Shown: piece by piece, positions 27,258-34,713 of the stretch
Layout of the letters: every line of letters begins with the position of its first letter
How positions within the stretch are numbered: the stretch's first letter is position 1
DNA from: Sphingobium indicum B90A
Lineage (GTDB): Bacteria; Pseudomonadota; Alphaproteobacteria; Sphingomonadales; Sphingomonadaceae
Direction of reading: 5' to 3'
NCBI RefSeq assembly: GCF_000264945.2
Contig: NZ_CP013070.1
Span: 1,426,001 to 1,490,000, forward strand
Length of the DNA: 64,000 nucleotides
Position numbers and translations under genes: made by a program
The notes under the pieces: model-generated
What the model was told of the DNA's origin: nothing
Seen by the model: the letters and a program-made list of their open reading frames with translations, nothing else
Database searches by the model: none

Positions 27258-27938
27258 ATGGATCGTCGTAATTTTACCAAGCTCGCTTTGAGCGGGCTGG
27301 CTTTTTCGTTTCTTGCCGACAGTGCCGGGCGGGCCGCTCCGCTGGGCGAAACGCAGCCGCAGCCGGCCGTTCCTCCGGTTCCGCGTCCCGCCTCGCCGGG
27401 ACCGCTCGCTGCCCAGCCCTATGCGAAACTGCTGGAACGGGCCAAGGCCGCGCTGGACCAGCATGGGCATATGTTCACGCTGCGCGACCGGGTGGCGCTG
27501 GCCGATTTCAACGCGCCATCCCGCGAATTGCGCTTCCATGTGGTCGATCTGATCGGCGGACAGGCCAGTTCCTATCTGGTCGCCCACGGCCGCGGTTCCG
27601 ACCCGGAGCATTCGGGATGGCTCCACAGCTTTTCCAATGAGCCCAATTCGCTGGCGAGCAGTTCTGGCGCGTTCAAGACCGGCGAAATCTATGAGGGCCA
27701 GCACGGCCGGGCGATGCGGCTGGCCGGGCTGGACCCGCAGAACAACAATGCGGAAATGCGCGCCATCGTCGTGCATGGCGCGGACTATGTCAGCGAGAAC
27801 CATATCGCGAGCTGGGGCAAGATCGGCCGCAGCGAGGGCTGCTTCGCGCTTGCCCGCCATATGCTGCCGCAATTCATCGGCCTGATGGGGCCGGGTCGGC
27901 TGCTCTATGCCGACAAGATCACGGGCATAACGGCCTAG
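27258..27938 (+). CDS. Murein L,D-transpeptidase catalytic-domain family protein (YkuD_2 type)
   Basis: A 226-residue exported protein with a twin-arginine-like leader (MDRRNFTKLALSGLAFSFLA). The domain resembles the YkuD_2 family: HVVDLIGGQASSYLVAHGRGSDPEHSGWL, LASSSGAFKTGEIYEGQHGRAMRLAGLD, IVVHGADYV, and GRSEGCFAL with candidate nucleophile Cys195. This differs from the classical YkuD motif of the gene at 25360. The stop codon TAG (27936-27938) lies inside the left end of a mobile-element-like repeat, so the natural C-terminus may have been altered by insertion. An upstream in-frame start at 27186 would destroy the leader. Confidence 0.85.
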   Translation: MDRRNFTKLALSGLAFSFLADSAGRAAPLGETQPQPAVPPVPRPASPGPLAAQPYAKLLERAKAALDQHGHMFTLRDRVALADFNAPSRELRFHVVDLIGGQASSYLVAHGRGSDPEHSGWLHSFSNEPNSLASSSGAFKTGEIYEGQHGRAMRLAGLDPQNNNAEMRAIVVHGADYVSENHIASWGKIGRSEGCFALARHMLPQFIGLMGPGRLLYADKITGITA

Positions 27939-28161
27939 GCAGCGTGGACAAATTCGAAAATGTCGTGAAATGGCCAGTTGCGGACATTGCCCCACCGTCA
28001 CCCCGGGCTTGACCCGGGGTCCCGCTTTCTTTCTGAGTGCCGCGCCTCGTCCAAGGCAGCGGGACCCCGGGTCAAGCCCGGGGTGACGAAAGGAGGGGGT
28101 GGCGGGAAACCACCCAAATCACTCAGTCCGGCAAGTCTTGAATTTGTCCACGCTGCCTAGG
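27934..28161. mobile_element. Family A element, complete copy A2 with 22-bp terminal inverted repeats
   Basis: A 228-base non-coding element. The left end CCTAGGCAGCGTGGACAAAT(TC) at 27934-27955 and the right end at 28140-28161 are perfect 22-base inverted repeats. Inside are the leader GAAATGGCCAGTTGCGGACA and the family A palindromic core (27996-28088, beginning CGTCACCCCGG and ending GGGTGACG). CTAG at both ends may be a target duplication. The left end supplies the TAG stop of the preceding gene. A matching complete copy lies at 43124-43366. Confidence 0.88.
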
Positions 28162-28322
28162 ACAAGAGCTTTCGGCGCGCCCCTGCGGCGGCAGGAGCCA
28201 GTTGCGACCTTGGCGCTAGGGCGATTCCAAGCGAACGGAACCGATCGCTGATTAACCACGAATCCAGAGCGGAGAGCTGATTCATCAGATCAAAACCCGC
28301 TCTGGACGAACGGAAAGCCGCG
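28162..28322. other. Intergenic region with long-range inverted repeat, no gene seen
   Basis: CCAGAGCGG (28263-28271) and CCGCTCTGG (28298-28306) are perfectly complementary and flank a segment with GATTC. The repeat lies just beyond the stop of the minus-strand gene ending at 28323, so it could serve as its terminator, though no T-tract follows on that strand. The rest of the gap shows no coding signal. Confidence 0.5.
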
Positions 28323-29045
28323 TCAGCCCGATTTGGCGCCAGTCATCGCCTCGATGGAGGGCCTGTTCATCGCATCGATGGTGCCGTCGCTCAGCATCGC
28401 CTTGCCCATGTTCAGCGCTTCGGCGGACAGGGCCGGGTCGTTGCCGGTCTGGCTGGCCCCGATCAGCGCCGACAGCAGGATGTTCCGGGACACCGCGTCC
28501 TGGGCGTTTTCCGCGACGGACTTGCGGGCGAGGGCCAGCGCCTCCTGATAGAGGGGATCAGCGCCGGTCTTGTCACTGCCGGCCAGCTTCTGATTGCCCA
28601 TCTGGATCAATATGCCGGCGAAGATATTGCGGCTGGCGGCGTCGGCGGGTTTCGCCTCCACCAGCTTGCGCCAATAGGGCGCGGATTCGGTGTAGAGCGC
28701 GATCACCTTGTCCATCCTGCCCAGCGCGCCCTGAGCCGCCGCATTGGCGTAAAGCGCGTTGGCGAGGAAATTCACATTGTCGATCTTGGCGGGATCGGCC
28801 TGCACCGCCGTGCGGATGGCGGGCAGCGCGGCTTCATATTTCGCGGCGGCGCCGGCATTGTCGCCGGCCTGCTGCGCGGTCTGTCCGGCGGTGAAATCCG
28901 TGACCGCCTGGTTGAAGGCAGCGATCTGCTCCGGCGTCATCTGGCCTGCGGCGGGAGCGGCCTGCGCCGCCTCCTGCGCAAGCGCCGGCGCCGCCAGCGG
29001 CGCGGACAGGGCGATCAGGGCGACGAGAAAGGTACGGGACGGCAA
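28323..29045 (-). CDS. Exported TPR-like helical repeat protein
   Basis: A 240-residue periplasmic protein. Signal peptide (M)PSRTFLVALIALSAPLAAPALAQ is followed by helical repeats resembling tetratricopeptide units (FTAGQTAQQAGDNAGAAAKYEAALPAI, NALYANAAAQGALGRMDKVIALY, and DPLYQEALALARKSVAENAQD). The start is assigned to TTG at 29045 because CGAGGAGT lies eight bases upstream; a GTG at 29054 abuts that ribosome site. No enzymatic domain is seen; a protein-interaction role is likely. It is monocistronic, with ATP12 93 bases away upstream in the other operon. Confidence 0.75.
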   Translation of the reverse strand: MPSRTFLVALIALSAPLAAPALAQEAAQAAPAAGQMTPEQIAAFNQAVTDFTAGQTAQQAGDNAGAAAKYEAALPAIRTAVQADPAKIDNVNFLANALYANAAAQGALGRMDKVIALYTESAPYWRKLVEAKPADAASRNIFAGILIQMGNQKLAGSDKTGADPLYQEALALARKSVAENAQDAVSRNILLSALIGASQTGNDPALSAEALNMGKAMLSDGTIDAMNRPSIEAMTGAKSG

Positions 29046-29137
29046 GATGGACACTCCTCGATCATGCAACGGAAGCGGGCGCGAAGGGCTGCCCGCTCAT
29101 TGATATTGAACGAAGAGGCGGCGTCATTCCCACCCGG

Positions 29138-29833
29138 TCAGGCGCGGGTCATCTCGCAAAAGGCTCGGGCCATGGCAAATTCGTGCCTGCGCCGCGCCGA
29201 CCGGGCGGCGGCCTCCTTGTCCTCGCCCCATTGTTCGACTTCCCAGGCTTCGTCGATCTCGGCCGCCGTCCAGATCAGGTCCGCGTCATGGCCGCCCTCC
29301 ACCACCGCGAGGCCGCAGACGAGCGAGCCTGACAGCGTCACCAGCGTCGACAGCCCTGCGAGCGTGAAGGGATCGAACGCAGCGACGGCAGCCGCCAGCC
29401 TTTCCAGCGTCCGGGCGGGCTGGGCGACCGGAACCACGCCCTGCGTCACCCGAAAGGCGACGTCATAGCGCGCCATGGCCCAATCCAGCAGCGGATCCCA
29501 GGCCGCGGCCTCCCGCGCGACAAGCTCCGCCGGCCCCTCCGCGCGATAGCAGAGCAGGTCGCTTTCGGCATAGCGGGCGATCCCCGCCGCGAAGCTCCCG
29601 CTATGGGGCGCGATCTGGTCGATGGCGCCGTTGGCAAGGCCCGTGAACGGCATGGAACGCGGGTCGACCGTTTCGCCCTGCGCGCGCCATTCCTCGGCGA
29701 TCGCCTCCGCAAGCCCCTGGGTGGGCAGCGCCAGCGGCGCGCGGGCCGGCGTGCGGACCGGGCGGCCGTCCAGGCGGATTTCGAAACCGGATTCGCCCGC
29801 GACGACGGCGGCGTCCTCATAAAAGCGCTTCAT
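29138..29833 (-). CDS. ATP12-family F1-ATPase assembly chaperone
   Basis: A 231-residue homolog of mitochondrial ATP12, which binds the F1 alpha subunit during ATP synthase assembly. Signatures are KRFYEDAAVV, FEIRLDGRPVRTPARAPLALPT, LAEAIAEEWRAQGETVDPRSMPFTGLANGAID, AESDLLCYRAEGP and LVTLSGSLVCGLAV. The family is typical of alphaproteobacteria. It overlaps the small membrane protein gene upstream (ATGA) and ends the crcB-rluC-HAD-membrane protein-ATP12 operon. Confidence 0.93.
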   Translation of the reverse strand: MKRFYEDAAVVAGESGFEIRLDGRPVRTPARAPLALPTQGLAEAIAEEWRAQGETVDPRSMPFTGLANGAIDQIAPHSGSFAAGIARYAESDLLCYRAEGPAELVAREAAAWDPLLDWAMARYDVAFRVTQGVVPVAQPARTLERLAAAVAAFDPFTLAGLSTLVTLSGSLVCGLAVVEGGHDADLIWTAAEIDEAWEVEQWGEDKEAAARSARRRHEFAMARAFCEMTRA

Positions 29834-30087
29834 GATTGCGGCGGTTTCCTGAACAGCGCGAGCAGCAGGCGCGGAACGATGACGAACTGGAACAGGCCGA
29901 CGAGGACGAAGATCGCGCCCATGGCCTTCGCCTTGCTCCCCTGCACCCAATGGAAACGCTGCATCAGCACCAGGAATCCGAACATCACCAGCAGCGCGCC
30001 CGACAGGCGGAACAGCCCGAGCGCGAAGAAGCGCTGGCGGGCGACCTTTTGGGGGTCGACGGGCGGAACGGGCGGCATGTCGGTCAT
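29830..30087 (-). CDS. Small two-helix membrane protein
   Basis: An 85-residue hypothetical protein with two hydrophobic segments (ALGLFRLSGALLVMFGFLVLM and MGAIFVLVGLFQFVIVPRLLLALF) and a Pro-rich N-terminus (MTDMPPVPPVD). It overlaps both its neighbours by four bases inside the operon, so it is translated coupled to the HAD phosphatase and ATP12 genes. Its function is unknown; an inner-membrane location is predicted. Confidence 0.82.
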   Translation of the reverse strand: MTDMPPVPPVDPQKVARQRFFALGLFRLSGALLVMFGFLVLMQRFHWVQGSKAKAMGAIFVLVGLFQFVIVPRLLLALFRKPPQS

Positions 30088-30758
30088 AGGGATCGCATGA
30101 GGGAAGCGTGGATATGGCCGCGCAGCTCCTCGCTGTCCATGGCGACGCCGTGCGCGCCCGCGCCGATCAGCTCCTGCGGCGTGTGATAGCCCCAGCCAAC
30201 GCCCAGCGCCCGCGTGCCGGCGGACAGCGCCATGTCGATGTCGAAGCTGGTGTCGCCGATCATCACCGTGCTTTCGGGCGTCGCTCCCGCTTCGGCCATG
30301 GCGGCCAACAGCATGGAGGGATGCGGCTTGGACGGATGGCGGTCGGCGGTCTGCAAGGTCACGAAATGGGCGTGGATGCCATGATGGGCAAGGCAGAGGC
30401 GCAATCCCCGGTCCGATTTGCCCGTGGCGACGCCGAGCAGCCAGCCATCGGCATCCAGTTCGCGGATCAGCGCGGCGATGCCGGGATAAAGCGGTTCCGA
30501 CACCGCATTTTCCCGGCGAAGCTGCTGGAAGGCCAGCTTGTAGCTTTCCGACAGATGGTCATGATAACCGACCTCCGCATCGGGCAGCAGGCGCGCCATG
30601 GCGAGCGGGAGCGACAGGCCGATGACCGACAGGATCGCCGCCCGGTCGGGCGCCGCCAGCTTCTCGCTCTCGAACGCGCGGACCATGGCCGCGCAGATGC
30701 TGTGCTGGCTGTCGACCAGCGTGCCGTCGCAATCGAACACCGCAAGCCTGTTCGTCAT
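30084..30758 (-). CDS. HAD-superfamily phosphatase (phosphoglycolate phosphatase-like)
   Basis: A 224-residue haloacid dehalogenase-fold hydrolase. Motif I FDCDGTLVDS (nucleophile Asp8) is at the N-terminus, motif II GVATGKSDRG near residues 110-119, the motif III Lys in SKPHPSML, and motif IV MIGDTSFDIDMA. The cap domain lies between motifs I and II, as in Gph/PGMB-type enzymes. The natural substrate is not certain. The start overlaps the rluC stop (ATGA) and the end overlaps the next gene. Confidence 0.92.
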   Translation of the reverse strand: MTNRLAVFDCDGTLVDSQHSICAAMVRAFESEKLAAPDRAAILSVIGLSLPLAMARLLPDAEVGYHDHLSESYKLAFQQLRRENAVSEPLYPGIAALIRELDADGWLLGVATGKSDRGLRLCLAHHGIHAHFVTLQTADRHPSKPHPSMLLAAMAEAGATPESTVMIGDTSFDIDMALSAGTRALGVGWGYHTPQELIGAGAHGVAMDSEELRGHIHASLMRSL

Positions 30759-32065
30759 GACTTCCTGCGCGCTCCCCCGCCGGAGCCGCGCGCGCGCCTT
30801 TCGCCCTTGCGGCCCTTGCGGATCTGCTTGGCATGGGCGCGGGCGGCCTTCTTCTCATCCTCCCGCGTGGGCGGGCGGGCGATCTCCTCGTCCAGCGGCA
30901 GGTCGCCGGCGGAAAGGTCGAAGCCCAGCGAGGCAAGGCTGGCGGCGAAATGCTCGGGCAGTTCGGCCCGCACGTCGACCCGGCCACCATCGGGATGATC
31001 GACCCGGATGCGCCGGGCGTGAAGGTGCATCTTGCGGCTGATCGTGCCGCTCAGAAAGGCGTCCTTGCCGCCATATTTGCCGTCGCCGACGATGGGATGG
31101 CCGATGGCCGCCATATGGACGCGCAACTGGTGGGTGCGGCCGGTATAGGGTTGCAGCTCCACCCAGGCGGCGCGGTTGCCCGCCCGCTCGATCACGCGAT
31201 AGCGCGAGCGGGAGGGCAGCCCCTCCTCCTCATCCACATGCATCTTCTCGCCGCCGGTGCCGGGCTGCTTGGCGATGGGCAGTTCGATCATGCCGTCCTC
31301 GATGGAGGGCACGCCCATCACGATGGCCCAATAGACCTTGCGCGCCGTGCGGCTGGAAAAGGCCTTGGCGAAATAGGCCGCCGACCGGGCGGTGCGGGCG
31401 ATCAGCAGCGCGCCGGACGTGTCCTTGTCCAGCCGGTGGACGAGCTTGGGCCGCTGGTCCAGGTCGAACTCCAGCGCATCGAGCAGGCCGTCGACATGAT
31501 CGTCCGTCTTGGTGCCGCCCTGCGTGGCGAGGCCAGGCGGCTTGTTGATGACAATGGCCTGCGCGTCGCGATGGATGACGAGTCCCTGGGCGAAGGCCAT
31601 CTGATCGTCGGTCAGTTGCGGGCGGACGCGCCTGGGCTTCGCGGTTTCGGGCGCCTTGGGTTCGGCGGGGGGCACGCGGATGCTCTGGCCCTCCGCGATG
31701 CGGTCGCCCGGCGCGGCGCGGGCGCCATCGACGCGCAACTGGCCGGTGCGCGCCCAGCGGGAGACCGTGTTGAAGCCGACATCGGGCAGATGCCGCTGGA
31801 ACCAGCGGTCCAGCCGGATACCGTCATCGTCCGCCCCTACGCGAAACTGCCGCACATCCAGCGAAACGCCCTTGGCTGGGGACAGCTTGGCCGGCTTCGC
31901 GGCTGCGGGTTTTGCGGCAGGTTTCGCGGCAGGCGGCCTGGGACCGGCCTTGGGCGCATCGGGCTTGCGGGCGCGAGCGGCCTTGACCGCCCCCCGCGCA
32001 CGACCCGCAGGAGCGGTGCCGGACTTGCGCGGGCCGGAAGATCTGCCGGGTGGACGCCCCTTCAT
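30755..32065 (-). CDS. RluA-family 23S rRNA pseudouridine synthase (RluC-like) with basic N-terminal extension
   Basis: Isomerises specific uridines in large-subunit rRNA. The 436-residue protein has an unusual N-terminal tail of about 75 residues rich in Lys, Ala and Pro. An S4 RNA-binding domain follows (RLDRWFQRHLPDVGFNTVSRWARTGQLRVDG), then the catalytic domain with VINKPPGLATQGG and the active-site motif HRLDKDTSGALL. Further motifs are RTHQLRVHMAAIGHPIVGDGKYGG. A basic C-terminal tail also suggests RNA binding. RluC sites (955, 2504, 2580 in E. coli) are the likely but unproven targets. Overlaps crcB and the HAD gene by four bases each. Confidence 0.92.
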   Translation of the reverse strand: MKGRPPGRSSGPRKSGTAPAGRARGAVKAARARKPDAPKAGPRPPAAKPAAKPAAAKPAKLSPAKGVSLDVRQFRVGADDDGIRLDRWFQRHLPDVGFNTVSRWARTGQLRVDGARAAPGDRIAEGQSIRVPPAEPKAPETAKPRRVRPQLTDDQMAFAQGLVIHRDAQAIVINKPPGLATQGGTKTDDHVDGLLDALEFDLDQRPKLVHRLDKDTSGALLIARTARSAAYFAKAFSSRTARKVYWAIVMGVPSIEDGMIELPIAKQPGTGGEKMHVDEEEGLPSRSRYRVIERAGNRAAWVELQPYTGRTHQLRVHMAAIGHPIVGDGKYGGKDAFLSGTISRKMHLHARRIRVDHPDGGRVDVRAELPEHFAASLASLGFDLSAGDLPLDEEIARPPTREDEKKAARAHAKQIRKGRKGERRARGSGGGARRKS

Positions 32066-32445
32066 GCGACGCTCCTCATCACGGCCAGGCCGCCGGCCAG
32101 CGCGCCCACGGCGCCGACGACGGAAATGACCGCATAGCCGAGCGCCATGCCCGTCTGTCCGCGCTCCATCATCAGCATGGTCTCCAGGCTGAAGGAGGAG
32201 AAGGTGGTGAAGCCGCCGAGCAGGCCCACGGCCAGCAGCAGGCGGATCGGCTCGCCCGACGGCGCGTTGAAGCGCGCCAGCCATCCGGCGAGCAGCCCCA
32301 TCGCGAAACCGCCGACGACATTCGCGCCGAACGTCCCCCAGGGCCAGGAGGCGCCGGGGATCATCTGCGCAGCAAGACGCCCGAGCAGGTATCGCAGGGC
32401 CGATCCGACGGCGCCCCCTGCCATGACGAGAAGAATATTGGTCAT
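32062..32445 (-). CDS. crcB: Fluoride exporter CrcB/Fluc
   Basis: Dual-topology dimeric fluoride channel that lowers cytoplasmic fluoride. The 127-residue, four-helix protein has the conserved GGAVGSALRYLLGR, WGTFGANVVGGFAMGLLAG, and GFTTFSSFSLETM (Phe box and the central Na-site Thr/Ser region). The ATG at 32445 is chosen over an upstream ATG because it directly precedes TNILLVMAGGA, the usual short N-terminus. It is the first gene of the operon. No fluoride riboswitch consensus was recognised upstream. Confidence 0.93.
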   Translation of the reverse strand: MTNILLVMAGGAVGSALRYLLGRLAAQMIPGASWPWGTFGANVVGGFAMGLLAGWLARFNAPSGEPIRLLLAVGLLGGFTTFSSFSLETMLMMERGQTGMALGYAVISVVGAVGALAGGLAVMRSVA

Positions 32446-32557
32446 GCCGCCCGCCCTAGAGCATTTCTGCAAGGCTTGGAAAGCGGTCATTGGCCTTGGG
32501 AGAAGGGCGCGCCGACGAAGTGGAGGATAGGCATGGAGGCTATGAGTGGTTTCCTGT

Positions 32558-32692
32558 CATTCCCCCTCCCGCAAGCGGGAGGGGGTTAGGGGGTGGGCCG
32601 GCGCGACATCCGCGTTGTTTTGCAGCAGTTAGGTCAGAAGCTCGCTACGCTCGCGCCCACCCCTAGCCCCTCCCGCCTGCGGGAGGGGAATG
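32558..32692. repeat. Family B inverted repeat, copy B1 (135 bp)
   Basis: Ends CATTCCCCCTCCCGCAAGCG (from 32558) and CCCGCCTGCGGGAGGGGAAT (to 32691) are imperfect inverted repeats, each also containing its own CCTCCCGC...GCGGGAGG hairpin. The middle includes GGTGGGCCGGCGCGACATCC and AGAAGCTCGCTACGCTCGCG. The same element occurs in reverse orientation at 47205-47339. It lies between the crcB promoter side and the end of a lipoprotein gene. Confidence 0.88.
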
Positions 32693-32727
32693 TCATGCAT
32701 TGGCAAGAGCCCGACTTGCCTTCGCCC

Positions 32728-33423
32728 TTATCGCCCGTTATCCGCCAGCACGTCGACGCTGGTCCTGCCGCCGGGCGCCTGGGTGAACAGCAGCAGGAAG
32801 GCGCTGCCGTCCCCCTTGCGCGTGCCGCCCAGCACATGGTCGCCGCCCATCACCCTGTGTTCGGCGTCGAAACCCGCGCGGCGCGCCTGGGTATAGTAGA
32901 AATCCATCACGCTCTGCCACGGCACGGGGGTCACGAACGTCGCCGCGCGCAACGTGCATCCGTCCTTTTCCGCGCCCGCCGCCTCCGTCAGTTGCGCGCC
33001 GGGATAGACGGTGAAGGGTTCGGGCAGGCGGCTGACCCACTGCGCGCCTTGCACCAGTTGTTCGCGGCAAAAGGCGTTGCCGCCCGGCTTCTTCTGTTCG
33101 CCGGCCACGGCGGCGAGCGTCGATTCGGACTCCTTCGCCTCCCCTTCCGCCGGAGCGGGCGCGGCGAGCAGCCTGCCGCCGGCGAGCTTCACCGCCGCCG
33201 CGAGGGCGGTCGCGGCCTCTCCCTTCAGCGCAGGCAGCCTGGCGCTGGCCTGGGACTGGCCGGCGAGCCGGGGATCGACCACGATCTGATTGGCGAGCGC
33301 ATCCGCCGCATTGTTGGTGAGCTGGGCGTCGAGCGCGTTCAGATCATCCGCCTTCTTGCCGCAGCCCGCCAGCGGCAGGGCGACGATCATCGCCAGAACA
33401 CAGAAAGATCGAACAGACGCCAT
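32728..33423 (-). CDS. Hypothetical lipoprotein
   Basis: A 231-residue predicted lipoprotein. The signal MASVRSFCVLAMIVALPLAGC has lipobox LAGC (Cys21). The mature part has an Ala-rich helical first half and a second half with two further Cys (NAFCREQLVQGAQWV and DGCTLRAATFVTPVPW). It ends in a beta-rich region FYYTQARRAGFDAEHRVMGGDHVLGGTRKGDG. No known family is recognised. A CtrA-like box lies 40-54 bases upstream of the start, so it may be cell-cycle regulated (inference). Confidence 0.8.
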   Translation of the reverse strand: MASVRSFCVLAMIVALPLAGCGKKADDLNALDAQLTNNAADALANQIVVDPRLAGQSQASARLPALKGEAATALAAAVKLAGGRLLAAPAPAEGEAKESESTLAAVAGEQKKPGGNAFCREQLVQGAQWVSRLPEPFTVYPGAQLTEAAGAEKDGCTLRAATFVTPVPWQSVMDFYYTQARRAGFDAEHRVMGGDHVLGGTRKGDGSAFLLLFTQAPGGRTSVDVLADNGR

Positions 33424-33462
33424 GGCTTCACTCCTTCGTAAACAAGGGATGAATATCAGAGG

Positions 33463-33477
33463 TTAATTTTTCGTTAG
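33463..33477. promoter_or_regulatory. Near-consensus CtrA box upstream of the lipoprotein gene
   Basis: TTAA (33463-33466), seven bases, then TTAG (33474-33477) matches seven of eight bases of TTAA-N7-TTAA. The surrounding GGTTAATTTTTCGTTA is nearly the same as the box at ctrA (GGTTAATTTTTCGCTA). It lies 40-54 bases upstream of the minus-strand gene starting at 33423. Confidence 0.45.
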
Positions 33478-33583
33478 GGATTGTGGTGAATCGGCGAATT
33501 TTCTCCCGCGCCGGGCCAATCCGCGCCAACTGGCCCCGCCGCCCATCTTGCCCTTCCCCCGGCGAAGCGCCATTTGTGCGATC

Positions 33584-33805
33584 ATGCTCAACATGCTGTC
33601 GGCCCTGATCGGCCTCGTCACCCTCATCCTGATGATCCCGGCGGTCTTTCCGCTGCTGGGTGCGCTCAACTGGCTGCTGGTGCCGATGGCGCTGCTAGGC
33701 GCGTTTGTCGGCATGTTCTCGGCCAGGAACGGCGGGCGCAATTTCTGCCTGATCGTTGCGGGGTTCGGCGCGCTGCGGCTGTTCCTGGGCGGAGGCATCC
33801 TCTGA
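33584..33805 (+). CDS. Small hydrophobic membrane protein upstream of rarD
   Basis: A 73-residue protein that is almost entirely hydrophobic: three membrane segments are visible (MLSALIGLVTLILMIPAVFPLL, LNWLLVPMALLGAFVGMFSA, and FCLIVAGFGALRLFLGGGIL). No family is recognised. The ATG at 33584 is preferred over a TTG at 33548. The end overlaps the apparent CTG start of rarD (CTGA), which suggests translational coupling. Confidence 0.65.
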   Translation: MLNMLSALIGLVTLILMIPAVFPLLGALNWLLVPMALLGAFVGMFSARNGGRNFCLIVAGFGALRLFLGGGIL

Positions 33806-34713
33806 ATTCCCTTCCGCCATCGGAACGGGCGGTCCGCCGCGGCCTGATCGCCGCGGTGACGGCTTATGGCCTGTGGGGCCTGCTGCCGATCTATTTCAAG
33901 CTGCTGCATCATGTGAACGCGGTGGAGATCGTCAGCCAGCGCATCCTGTGGTCGCTGCTGCTGATCCTGGCGCTGCTGCTGGCGCGGCGAAGCCTGGCCG
34001 ATCTGGGGCCGATATTGCGCGACCGGCGGCTGCTTTCGGCCCTTGCCGCGTCGGCGGTGATGATCGGCGCCAACTGGCTGACCTATGTCTGGGCGGTGAA
34101 CGCCGGGCATGTGCTCGCCGCCAGCCTGGGTTATTTCCTCAATCCGCTCGTCACGGTGGGCCTGGGCGTGCTGCTGCTCCACGAACGGCTGCGGCGGGGA
34201 CAGCTGGCGGCGGTGGGAATCGCGGCGGTCGGCGTCGCCATCATGGCCGCGACCGCCCTCACCACGCTCTGGATCAGCGTGGCGCTGGCGCTGAGCTTCG
34301 CCTTCTACGCGTTGATCCGGAAGCTGACGCCGGTCGCGCCGATGGCGGGGCTGGGCGTGGAGACCCTGCTGCTGATGCCGGCGGCCATGGCCTATCTGTT
34401 CTGGCTGTCCGCGCATGGCGGCATCGGCTTCGGGCAGGACGCGCCGACCACCATCCTGCTGATCGCCGCCGGAGCGGTGACGACAGTGCCGCTGCTGCTG
34501 TTCGCGACCGCCGCGCATCGGCTGCCGATGGCGACGCTTGGCCTGCTGCAATATCTGGCGCCCTCGATGCAGTTCCTGTGCGGCATCCTGTTGTTCGGCG
34601 AAAGGCTGACCGCGGGGCAGATGACGAGCTTCGCGCTGATCTGGCTCAGCCTCATCCTGTTCGCGGCGGACAGCCTGACCGCCGCCCGTCGCAATCGCCT
34701 GGCGACGGCCTAA
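33802..34713 (+). CDS. rarD: RarD-type EamA/DMT-superfamily permease
   Basis: Ten-helix inner-membrane transporter of the drug/metabolite superfamily. The 303-residue product carries two EamA repeats; typical RarD runs are YGLWGLLPIYFKLLHHVNAVEIVSQRILWSL, NWLTYVWAVNAGHVLAASLGYFLNPL and LGLLQYLAPSMQFLCGILLFGE. The substrate is unknown (chloramphenicol sensitivity in E. coli). No ATG, GTG or TTG sits at the right place. A CTG at 33802 follows GGAGG at six bases and overlaps the preceding stop, giving the expected N-terminus (M)NSLPPSERAVRRG. Confidence 0.87.
   Translation: MNSLPPSERAVRRGLIAAVTAYGLWGLLPIYFKLLHHVNAVEIVSQRILWSLLLILALLLARRSLADLGPILRDRRLLSALAASAVMIGANWLTYVWAVNAGHVLAASLGYFLNPLVTVGLGVLLLHERLRRGQLAAVGIAAVGVAIMAATALTTLWISVALALSFAFYALIRKLTPVAPMAGLGVETLLLMPAAMAYLFWLSAHGGIGFGQDAPTTILLIAAGAVTTVPLLLFATAAHRLPMATLGLLQYLAPSMQFLCGILLFGERLTAGQMTSFALIWLSLILFAADSLTAARRNRLATA

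Noticed and set aside
32446..32557. Possible fluoride riboswitch upstream of crcB
   Set aside because: The conserved aptamer core and pseudoknot could not be found, and the region is short and ends at family B copy B1.
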